From assembly GCA_964519015.1 (NCBI GenBank), contig CAZFHZ010000048.1, forward strand, positions 1-22,882: DNA of 22,882 nt. The letters run 5' to 3'. The notes beneath the pieces are model-generated. The model saw nothing but the letters and a program-made list of their open reading frames with translations. It ran no database searches and was not told where the DNA came from. The DNA is from CAZFHZ01 sp964519015 (GTDB lineage Bacteria > Blakebacterota > Blakebacteria > Blakebacterales > CAYUVJ01). Below are positions 16,197-22,768 of the stretch, piece after piece. A program made the position numbers and the translations under genes. Position 1 is the stretch's first letter, and every line of letters starts with the position of its first letter.

Positions 16197-17306
16197 ATGG
16201 CCGGTCCGTTGTACAGGGTCCTGCGCAGCGCACTCTTCCTGCTGCCGCCCGACGACAGCCACACCCTGGCCGGCGCCACGCTGCGGCTGGCCGCGGCCCT
16301 CCCCGGGGTGCGCGAACTGATCCGGGCCCTCCACCAGGTCCGGGATCCCTCCCTGGAGATGACCCTGTTCGGCCTCCGCTTCCCCAACCCGGTCGGACTG
16401 GCCGCCGGTTTCGACAAGGACGCCTGCTTCGTGCGCGGAGTCCCTCTGCTCGGCCTGGGTTTCACCGAACTGGGCACGGTCACCCCGCGCCCGCAGCCCT
16501 CCAATCCCCGCCCGCGCCTCTTCCGGCTCCCCGCCCAGCGGGCCCTGATCAACCGGATGGGCTTCAACAACCGGGGGGCGGCGGCCATGGCGGAGCGGCT
16601 GGCCCGGTTGCGCGCCCACGGCCCCCTCCCCGGCCCGATCGGGATCAACTTGGGGAAGAACCGGGACACCCCCCTGGAGGAGGCCGCCGCCGACTACCGC
16701 TCCGCCCTCGAGGTGCTGCTCCCCTTCGCGGACTATCTCGTGGTCAACGTCTCCAGCCCCAACACCCCGGGACTGCGCGACCTGCAGACGCCCGCCCGGC
16801 TCGCCGGCCTGCTGGCCGGAGTGGTCCCGGCCGCCCGGCGCCCGGCGGGCTCTCCCGGAGCCGGTCCCGTGCCGGTGCTGCTCAAGCTCGCTCCCGACCT
16901 GGTCGACGAGGACCTGCCCGGCCTGGTCGAGACGGCCCTCAGCGGAGGAGTGGCTGGCCTGGTGGTGGCCAATACCACCCTCGACCGTTCAGGCCTGGCG
17001 ACGCGCTGGCACCAGGAGTCGGGGGGTCTCTCCGGCGCCCCGCTGCGGGAGCGCAGTACCGAGCTGATCGCCCGGCTGTGGCGGCTCACCGGTGGCGGAC
17101 TGCCCATCATCGGCGTGGGGGGGATCGACGGCCCCCAGGCCGCCTGGGAGAAGGTCCGGGCCGGGGCCAGCCTGCTCCAGCTCTATACCGGCCTGGTCTA
17201 TGAGGGCCCCGCCCTGGCGGGGCGGATCTGCCGGGGACTGCTGGAGCGCCTGCGGGCGGAAGGGCTCGACCACCTCTCGGAGGCGGTCGGTCTCGACCAC
17301 CGTTAA
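16197..17306 (+). CDS. pyrD: Dihydroorotate dehydrogenase (quinone), class 2
   Basis: 369 residues. The enzyme oxidises dihydroorotate to orotate with FMN and passes electrons to quinone, the fourth step of pyrimidine synthesis, at the inner membrane. The N-terminal helical extension (about 1-50) typical of class 2 is present. It is followed by FPNPVGLAAGFDKD (FMN-binding Lys74), LINRMGFNNRG at 117-127, IGINLGKNRDTP, the active-site loop NVSSPNTPGLR with Ser187 as the likely catalytic base, VLLKLAPD, ANTT, SGGLSG, and GVGGI for the FMN phosphate. All key residues are intact. The start is 10 nt after the M20 stop. The stop codon TAA forms part of the A-run that serves as the T-tract of the opposing terminator. 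Confidence 0.96.
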   Translation: MAGPLYRVLRSALFLLPPDDSHTLAGATLRLAAALPGVRELIRALHQVRDPSLEMTLFGLRFPNPVGLAAGFDKDACFVRGVPLLGLGFTELGTVTPRPQPSNPRPRLFRLPAQRALINRMGFNNRGAAAMAERLARLRAHGPLPGPIGINLGKNRDTPLEEAAADYRSALEVLLPFADYLVVNVSSPNTPGLRDLQTPARLAGLLAGVVPAARRPAGSPGAGPVPVLLKLAPDLVDEDLPGLVETALSGGVAGLVVANTTLDRSGLATRWHQESGGLSGAPLRERSTELIARLWRLTGGGLPIIGVGGIDGPQAAWEKVRAGASLLQLYTGLVYEGPALAGRICRGLLERLRAEGLDHLSEAVGLDHR

Positions 17307-17334
17307 AAAACGGGCGGGACCGAAGTCCCGCCCG
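17305..17334 (-). terminator. Rho-independent terminator of the cytochrome/rhodanese unit
   Basis: Inverted arms CGGGCGGGAC (17311-17320) and GTCCCGCCCG (17325-17334) form a perfect 10-bp GC stem with the tetraloop TTCG (read on the minus strand). Six T residues follow directly on the minus strand (17310-17305). The T-run lies only on this side, so the terminator works for leftward transcription from the rhodanese gene, whose stop is 40 nt upstream. On the plus strand the hairpin follows pyrD but has no T-tract after it. Confidence 0.92.
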
Positions 17335-17374
17335 CTCCCTGCGTTGCCGGCGCGTGGTGTCGGTGCGTCAGGGC

Positions 17375-18400
17375 TCAATGATTCGGGGTGGTCCCCGCGA
17401 TGGTGGGGTAGCCCGCCCCTGCGCTGAAGGGCGTGGTGTTGAGGACGCCGGCGTCCGTCGTCCAGCCCATCATCCCGAACTTCATGTTGTAGCACTTGTA
17501 GCCGAGCATGTTCAGCATGACGCACGCCTGCCCGCCGGTGTGACCGGTGTAACAGTAGACCACGATGTCCCGCGTCGGGTCGAGCTTGTTGAGGATCTCC
17601 GTGTCGACCAGCTGGTCCCGCGGGATGTTGATGGCCCCCGGCACGTGGCCGAGCGCGTAGTGGGCGGCCGAACGGACGCTGATGATGATCGGGTCGTCGG
17701 CGCTGTTGCCGTCGTTCAGCTCGTCGAAGACCGCCTGGGCGGACATGATCGGGGTCCAGGTCGCGTCCTCAAGCCAGCGGGCGGCCGCCGCCCGGACGAT
17801 CTCATCTTCGTCACTGGAGGAGGAGACCTCCAGGTCGGGCAGGTCGTAGACGGTGGTGCCCAGGGTGTGGGCGGTGGTCTCGGTGGCCGCATCCAGGGAC
17901 TGCGAAGCGTCCCAGATGGTGGTGGCGACCACGACCGGGTCGTCCGACCAGCCCATCATCCCGTACCTCAGGTTGACCGTGTCGTAGCCCATGATGCCCA
18001 GGGCCCAGGAGGCCAGACCGCCGGTGTGACCGGTGTAGCAGTAGACCACGATCTTCTGGTCGGTCGGCAGCGTGGCCAGGTTGGCCGTCTGGGCCACGTT
18101 CCGCCAGTCGATCCGGTGGGCGCCGGAGATGTGGCCGAGCTCGTAGGCCGACTGCGCCCGCACGCTCAGGATGTAGTAGGTGGGGGTGGCCAGCTGCAGG
18201 TCGTCGTAGACGACGTCGGGGGCGATGCTGGCCGACGGGATCGCGCCGGCGGTACCGCTGGTCACCCAGGCCTCGACGGCTTCCTGAACGACCTCGAAAT
18301 CGGTCTTCGAGGAACCGCTCGAGCTGCTGCACGCCGCCAGGGCGACGACCAGCGCCAGAGCCGGCAGTAACGCCAGCTTACGTAGATAGCGAGACTTCAT
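17375..18400 (-). CDS. Lipoprotein with two rhodanese domains
   Basis: 341 residues. The lipoprotein signal is MKSRYLRKLALLPALALVVA followed by LAAC with Cys24 as the lipidated residue and a Ser/Gly spacer. Two rhodanese domains follow (about 60-155 and 215-315), both with the active loop VVYCYTGHTGG (Cys121 and Cys283) and a matching tail GYD/GYK...GMMGW. Both have the usual preceding GHISGAHRID / GHVPGAINIP segment. Rhodaneses move sulfane sulfur (or selenium) through a cysteine persulfide; as envelope lipoproteins next to multiheme cytochromes they are known from Geobacter extracellular electron conduits, but their role is unsettled. ATG 18400 lies 3 nt after the cytochrome stop, with AAGGAGGA overlapping the end of that gene, so the two are co-expressed. 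Confidence 0.93.
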   Translation of the reverse strand: MKSRYLRKLALLPALALVVALAACSSSSGSSKTDFEVVQEAVEAWVTSGTAGAIPSASIAPDVVYDDLQLATPTYYILSVRAQSAYELGHISGAHRIDWRNVAQTANLATLPTDQKIVVYCYTGHTGGLASWALGIMGYDTVNLRYGMMGWSDDPVVVATTIWDASQSLDAATETTAHTLGTTVYDLPDLEVSSSSDEDEIVRAAAARWLEDATWTPIMSAQAVFDELNDGNSADDPIIISVRSAAHYALGHVPGAINIPRDQLVDTEILNKLDPTRDIVVYCYTGHTGGQACVMLNMLGYKCYNMKFGMMGWTTDAGVLNTTPFSAGAGYPTIAGTTPNH

Positions 18401-18403
18401 AGA

Positions 18404-19534
18404 TTACTTCCTCCTTGCGGTCAGACCCGGCGGAGCCGGGGGATCGGTGATGACGTCGGTGTTTGCGGTAAGTTCGGCAGAGACCATCTTGCCGGCTACA
18501 ATCAGGCTGTCCACGTAGGCGGCTGTGAGGAAACGGCCGTTCTCTCCGTGGCAGTTCGCGCACGCCTCGGTCTGAGGCGTAGTGCGACGGATGTTGTGCG
18601 GCGTGGCGTACTTCCAGGTCTCCACTTGGTCGAAGGTGGCCAGGGTCGAGATGCCGTACGCTTCGTACATCTCCGGATAGACGGGGACGTGCCGCAGCAG
18701 CACCCACTCCCAGGGCCGGCTGGTCGAAGGGATCGGGTTCTTCCCGATGCGGAAGTCGAGCTCGGAGGGGAACTGGATGCCGTGGCTCTTGCCGTTCGAG
18801 GCACCGACGTGGCACTGGTAGCAGTTCCGATACGCCTGGGAGTGACAGACCGGGCAGTCGACCTTCCCGGTGTGCAGGGTGTGATGGAGGACCGTGTCGG
18901 TACCGGCGTTCGGACCGGGATGGCACCCGGCGCAGGAAGGACGGTTGGCTGCATCCCGTCGAATGTCGGCCGTCCCCCCGGAACCGTGCAGTTCGATCCC
19001 GCTGTGGCAGTCCATGCAGTTCATGCCGCCGAGATAGTGCACGTCCGCACGCAGACCTTCATGGAGCCCCTTGAACTCGTCGTTGATCCGGCTGCCGTGG
19101 CAGGCGGTGCACTGGTCGTTCTGGCTGGGTGTAGCCAGGAAGGCGTGCTCCTCAACCAGCCCCCCCCCGACCGAGCTGGGACGGCTGATGTGGCACTGAC
19201 CGCACGAGGCGTGGCAGCCGGAGCAGTGATTGGCGAAGGCGGTCTGGTAATTGGTGTCGCCGGCCGGCAGTCCGCTGCGGGCCTCGAACATCGTCGCATA
19301 GCCGGTCTGGAGGTAGTGCACGCTCGACTCGAAGTTGCGGGACGTGTTCTGATGGCAGGTGGCGCAGACGTTGCCGGAGGCCGGGGCGTCACTGGGGTCG
19401 GCCACCAGCCCGCCGTGGGCCGCTTCCTTCGTCTCCTCGCCGTCGGTCCCGGCATGGCATTCGAAACAGGTCAGATCAGCGTGGTCGTGCACCAGGAAGA
19501 CATCGCTCACCTGGTACTTCTCGTCCGCCTCCAA
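18404..19534 (-). CDS. Decaheme c-type cytochrome body, probably the main part of an interrupted 11-heme (seleno)protein
   Basis: 376 residues if begun at TTG 19534. Ten CXXCH heme sites: CFECH, CATCH, CSGCH, CGQCH, CTACH, CMDCH, CAGCH, CPVCH, CYQCH, CANCH, with many extra His as possible distal ligands. No signal peptide occurs, yet heme c is attached only after export. The TTG 'start' lies inside a hairpin loop without a usable ribosome site, so an independent start is unlikely. The open frame continues upstream, in phase, through APPLEADEKYQV to a TGA at 19553-19555 and a TAA at 19559-19561, then into the lipoprotein piece 19559-19774. I read the two as one gene of 456 codons with Sec at residue 74 and a stop at 72. 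The body has no other lesion. Its likely role is electron transfer at the cell envelope. Confidence 0.8.
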   Translation of the reverse strand: MEADEKYQVSDVFLVHDHADLTCFECHAGTDGEETKEAAHGGLVADPSDAPASGNVCATCHQNTSRNFESSVHYLQTGYATMFEARSGLPAGDTNYQTAFANHCSGCHASCGQCHISRPSSVGGGLVEEHAFLATPSQNDQCTACHGSRINDEFKGLHEGLRADVHYLGGMNCMDCHSGIELHGSGGTADIRRDAANRPSCAGCHPGPNAGTDTVLHHTLHTGKVDCPVCHSQAYRNCYQCHVGASNGKSHGIQFPSELDFRIGKNPIPSTSRPWEWVLLRHVPVYPEMYEAYGISTLATFDQVETWKYATPHNIRRTTPQTEACANCHGENGRFLTAAYVDSLIVAGKMVSAELTANTDVITDPPAPPGLTARRK

Positions 19535-19555
19535 CGGAGGCGCGGTGCCCCCTCA
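19526..19555 (-). promoter_or_regulatory. Candidate Sec codon (TGA) with bacterial SECIS-like hairpin
   Basis: On the minus strand TGA (19555-19553) is followed by 17 nt and then a 3-nt loop GTT (19535-19533) closed by a perfect 7-bp stem, CGCCTCC (19542-19536) with GGAGGCG (19532-19526). Bacterial SECIS elements need a stem of a few base pairs, a G among the first loop bases, usually followed by U, and a loop about 16-37 nt after UGA; in E. coli fdhF the gap is also 17 nt. All conditions are met. Against it, a TAA stands in frame two codons before the TGA. Confidence 0.55.
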
Positions 19556-19558
19556 CCC

Positions 19559-19774
19559 TTACCCCGGAGTTACCCCCTCACCCCCCTCATCGGGCTCCGC
19601 AGTGGCCAGGATCTGGGCACTGTCGCTGTGGCAGCCGGTGCAGTCGTTCCAGGCCAGAGTGGGTGAGAGGACCTGCTCCTTCTTCTCGCAGGCGGACAGG
19701 AAGGCGGCGATCACGGCAGAGGACAGCAGAAGGGCCAGCAGGTGGGCGAAACGTGGTCTTGTCACAGCATGCAT
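19559..19774 (-). CDS. N-terminal lipoprotein segment of the multiheme cytochrome (one heme site), ends at in-frame TAA
   Basis: 71 codons from ATG 19774 (GGGAG about 8 nt upstream). A signal with a hydrophobic core (HLLALLLSSAVIAAF) ends in LSAC, with lipidated Cys29. One heme motif CTGCH follows, then an acidic/Gly-rich tail that stops at TAA (19559-19561). As a stand-alone protein this would be an unusually small monoheme lipoprotein. As the front of the following 10-heme frame, with which it is in phase, it supplies the export signal that the body lacks. I favour the second view. The total would be 11 hemes, anchored in the envelope, in an operon with the rhodanese lipoprotein. Confidence 0.72.
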   Translation of the reverse strand: MHAVTRPRFAHLLALLLSSAVIAAFLSACEKKEQVLSPTLAWNDCTGCHSDSAQILATAEPDEGGEGVTPG

Positions 19775-20072
19775 GGGTCAGGCTCCCGCTGGGGATCATA
19801 CCCGGCGACCGGGAGGATAGGCGCGCCATCCCGTACGGTTCAAGAAACACCCATCTGCCTCTGTTGCAAGCCTAAAAAGGAGTGAATGGTCTTAATCTCA
19901 CATACTCCTAAAATACAGCGAATACGGCATCAGTGGACCGGCCTTGCCGGGTGAAGGGCGGGGGAGCGCCGGCGATCCCGACATCCTTCGTATTAAGTGG
20001 GAATGATGAGTCTGATAAGCCGGTCTCACTTCCGAGGTGCCCCACCGCGGGCGCCGCTGTATCCTGACGCCC
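19775..20072. other. Divergent intergenic region between the cytochrome unit and amrS
   Basis: 298 bases with no credible gene. It contains the candidate leftward promoter at 19814-19843 and a somewhat AT-richer patch at about 19870-19930 and 19985-20030. I found no clear rightward promoter, no riboswitch and no T-tract terminator in it. Confidence 0.6.
19814..19843 (-). promoter_or_regulatory. Possible sigma70-type promoter of the cytochrome/rhodanese unit
   Basis: On the minus strand TTGAAC (19843-19838) and TATCCT (19819-19814) are separated by 18 bp, and the -10 lies about 40 nt ahead of the lipoprotein start at 19774. Each box has two mismatches to consensus. Position and spacing are sensible, but the match is modest and chance occurrence is possible. 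Confidence 0.3.
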
Positions 20073-21140
20073 ATGCCTTGGGTCTCTTCCCAGACCCTCC
20101 AGCAACGGCTGGAGGCCCACTCGGTCGAAGGAGCGCTCTCCCTTCCCATGGAAGAGGGGCGGGTGCGCTGCACTGCCTGCGGACACCGCTGTGTCATCCC
20201 GACGGGACGGAGCGGCGTCTGCAAGGTGCGCTTCAACCGGGGGGGGCGTCTCCGGGTGCCCTGGGGTTATGTAGCCGGTCTGAACAGTGATCCGATCGAG
20301 AAGAAACCCTTCTTCCATGCCTTCCCGGGAGCCCTCGCCCTCTCTTTCGGTATGCTCGGATGCGACTATCACTGCGCCTTCTGCCAGAACTGGCTTTCCT
20401 CCCAGGTCCTGCGCGACCCGGCCGCCGCGGCCGGGATCCGGGAGATCACCGCCGAGGAGATCGTCCAACTCGCCCGGTCGACCGGGTCGGAAGTGGTGGT
20501 GAGCACCTACAACGAGCCCCTCATCACCACCGAGTGGGCGGTGGAGGTCTTCCGGCTGGCGCGGCGGGAAGGGCTCTTCACCGGCTACGTCTCCAACGGG
20601 AACGGCACGCCCGAAGTACTCGCCCAGCTCGATCCCTGGATCGACCTTTTCAAGGTGGACCTGAAGGCGTTCCGGGAAGCCACCTACCGGGAGCTGGGGG
20701 GACGTCTCGGACCCGTCCGGGAGACCATCCGCAGCCTGGTGGAGATGGGCAAGTGGGTGGAGATCGTGACCCTGATCGTCCCCGGTCTCAACGACGGCGG
20801 GGACGAACTGAAGGAGATGGCGGAGTTCATCGGTGGGCTCTCCCCCGACATCCCCTGGCACCTGACGGCCTATCATCCCGACTACCGCATGCACAGCCCC
20901 GGTCCGACCCAGCCCGCCGTCCTCCAGCGCGCGGTGGGGATCGGGCGGGAGGCCGGACTGCGTTTCGTCTACGCCGGGAACCTGCCGGGACGCCTGCCCG
21001 GCGCCGAGGACACCCTCTGTCCGAACTGCAGCGAGCTGCTCGTGGAGCGCCGGGGCTTCCAGGTCCTCCTCTGCCGCCTGGAGGGGGACCGCTGTCCCCA
21101 CTGCGGGAGCGTCATCCCGGGACGCTGGCGGGCCCACTGA
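20073..21140 (+). CDS. amrS: AmmeMemoRadiSam system radical SAM enzyme
   Basis: 355 residues from ATG 20073. A GTG at 20037 would add 12 Arg-rich residues and is less like the family; neither start has a strong ribosome site. The N-terminal cysteine cluster VRCTACGHRCVIPTGRSGVC (Cys33, 36, 40, 50) precedes the radical SAM motif LGCDYHCAFCQNW (Cys97, 101, 104) that holds the 4Fe-4S cluster cleaving S-adenosylmethionine. Further family stretches are VVSTYNEPLITTEW, GYVSNGNGTPEVL and HLTAYHPDYRM. The C-terminus has a zinc-ribbon-like pair, CPNCSELLVERRGF and CPHCG. AmrS proteins usually occur with AMMECR1 and Memo domain proteins; neither is in this window. The reaction of the family is not firmly established. 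It resembles PflA-type activases in the cluster motif, but the extra cysteines mark the AmrS branch. Confidence 0.92.
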   Translation: MPWVSSQTLQQRLEAHSVEGALSLPMEEGRVRCTACGHRCVIPTGRSGVCKVRFNRGGRLRVPWGYVAGLNSDPIEKKPFFHAFPGALALSFGMLGCDYHCAFCQNWLSSQVLRDPAAAAGIREITAEEIVQLARSTGSEVVVSTYNEPLITTEWAVEVFRLARREGLFTGYVSNGNGTPEVLAQLDPWIDLFKVDLKAFREATYRELGGRLGPVRETIRSLVEMGKWVEIVTLIVPGLNDGGDELKEMAEFIGGLSPDIPWHLTAYHPDYRMHSPGPTQPAVLQRAVGIGREAGLRFVYAGNLPGRLPGAEDTLCPNCSELLVERRGFQVLLCRLEGDRCPHCGSVIPGRWRAH

Positions 21141-21265
21141 CATCTTGTTGCTATTCCCCCGCCCATCCATGAATATGGGAAAGTAGTGCCGGTAACCGAC
21201 CGACGGCGTCCGACTCTCGGTCGACGGCTTCGACCATGAACCAACATCTTAGTGGGAGCTTTCCG

Positions 21266-22720
21266 ATGAGCAGTCCCCTGTCCGGCCTCGAGCCGAAAAT
21301 CATCTGGGATTATTTCGACGAGATCCGCAAGATCCCCCGCCCCTCCAAGTACGAGGAGAAGATCCTCGCCTGGTTGAAGGAGTGGGCCGCCTCCAAGGGA
21401 CTGGAGTCGAAACAGGACAAGACGGGGAACCTGGTCGTGAAGGTCCCGGCCACCCCCGGGCACGAGCAGGCGGAATCCCTCGTACTCCAGGGGCATGTGG
21501 ACATGGTCCCGGAGAAGAACCGGGACGTCGCCCACGACTTCATGAAGGACCCGATCCAGCCCGAGCGGGACGGGGACTGGATCGTCGCCCGCCAGACCAC
21601 CCTCGGCGCCGACAACGGCATCGGGGTGGCCATGGCCCTGGCCTCGGCCACCGATCCGGAGGTCGTGCACGGCCCCCTGGAACTCCTCTTCACCGTAGAC
21701 GAGGAGACTGGTCTGACCGGCGCCAACGGACTGACCCGGGGGATGCTGAGCGGCCGTCGGCTGCTCAACCTCGACACCGAGGAGGACGGGGCGCTCTACA
21801 TCGGGTGTGCCGGCGGGGCCGACCTGCACGCCACCTTCTCCTTCCGGCGCACGCCGACCCGGCGGCCGGAGGGAGTTGTACTGAGCGTCCGCGGCCTGCG
21901 CGGGGGGCATTCGGGCGTGGACATCCACGAGAACCGGGCCAACGCGATCAAGCTGCTGGTGCGGATCCTGAAAGTGGCCCTCGACAGCGGACCGGCCTTC
22001 GACCTGGTCTCCCTGGAGGGGGGCTCCAAGCATAACGCCATCCCCCGCGAGGCGTTCGCCGAACTGCGGCTGGGGCGCGGCGGGACTGACAAGCTGAAGA
22101 AGGTCGTGGTCGCCCTCAAGAAGGAGTTCGCGGGCGAGTTCGGCCGGATCGACCCGGACATGAAGATCGAGCTTAAGAAGGCCAAGGTCGGCAACCGGGC
22201 GATCCCCGGAGCGGCGGCCGAGCGGATCATCCGCTCCCTGGCGGCCGCCCCCCACGGGGTGCTGGCCATGAGCCGTGAGGTGGCCGGCCTGGTCGAGACG
22301 AGCAACAACACCGCGGTCGTGCGGACCGGCACCGCCGACCTGGAGATCACCTTCAGTTCCCGTTCCAGCAACATGCCGGCCCTGCGGACCACCACCGCCC
22401 AGATCAAGGCGCTCTTCGAACTGGCGGGGGCCAAGGCGGAGGGCTTCGGTGGCTACCCCGGCTGGGAGCCGAACCCGGGGTCGGTCCTGCTTCAGAAGGG
22501 GAAGCAGGTCTTCCACGGACTCTTCGGCCGGGAGCCGGTCATCCGGGCCATCCACGCCGGCCTGGAATGCGGGATCATCGGCGAGAAATTCCCGGGGATG
22601 GACATGATCAGCCTGGGGCCGGAGATCCGCAGCCCGCATGCCCCCGGCGAGAAGGTCCAGGTCTCCTCGGTGGCCAAGACCTGGCAGTTCCTGAAGGCCT
22701 ATCTGAAGGCGCTGGCCTGA
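21266..22720 (+). CDS. pepD: Cytosolic non-specific dipeptidase (aminoacyl-histidine dipeptidase, M20C)
   Basis: 484 residues from ATG 21266, with GGGAG about 8 nt upstream; ATG 21236 is in frame but has no ribosome site. E. coli PepD has 485 residues. The enzyme hydrolyses dipeptides such as Xaa-His with two zinc ions in the cytoplasm. Visible ligands: QGHVDMV (His77, Asp79), TLGADNGIG (Asp116, bridging), TVDEETGLTGA (Glu146/147, catalytic and zinc), LLNLDTEEDG (Asp), and a C-terminal His in SPHAPGEKV. The lid domain starts near LRGGHSGVDIHENRANAIKL and contains GGSKHNAIPREA. All expected residues are present. It is separated by 125 nt from amrS and probably has its own promoter. Confidence 0.95.
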   Translation: MSSPLSGLEPKIIWDYFDEIRKIPRPSKYEEKILAWLKEWAASKGLESKQDKTGNLVVKVPATPGHEQAESLVLQGHVDMVPEKNRDVAHDFMKDPIQPERDGDWIVARQTTLGADNGIGVAMALASATDPEVVHGPLELLFTVDEETGLTGANGLTRGMLSGRRLLNLDTEEDGALYIGCAGGADLHATFSFRRTPTRRPEGVVLSVRGLRGGHSGVDIHENRANAIKLLVRILKVALDSGPAFDLVSLEGGSKHNAIPREAFAELRLGRGGTDKLKKVVVALKKEFAGEFGRIDPDMKIELKKAKVGNRAIPGAAAERIIRSLAAAPHGVLAMSREVAGLVETSNNTAVVRTGTADLEITFSSRSSNMPALRTTTAQIKALFELAGAKAEGFGGYPGWEPNPGSVLLQKGKQVFHGLFGREPVIRAIHAGLECGIIGEKFPGMDMISLGPEIRSPHAPGEKVQVSSVAKTWQFLKAYLKALA

Positions 22721-22768
22721 ACCACGGGCGCTGACCGCGGGCTGTCTCTGCGCGCGCCCGAAGCCAGA

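Noticed and set aside
19532..19534. TTG as the true start of the decaheme protein
   Set aside because: It lies within the hairpin loop and stem, lacks a suitably spaced ribosome site and would give an unexported c-type cytochrome. It is kept only as the formal boundary of the open frame.
19526..19542. The hairpin as an intrinsic terminator after the short lipoprotein frame
   Set aside because: No T-tract follows it on the minus strand; the sequence after the stem is GACGAGAAG and continues as coding sequence of the cytochrome body.
21198..21224. Inverted repeat CGACCGA/TCGGTCG between amrS and pepD
   Set aside because: A 7-bp stem with a 13-nt loop and no T-tract. Weak, and expected by chance in sequence this GC-rich.
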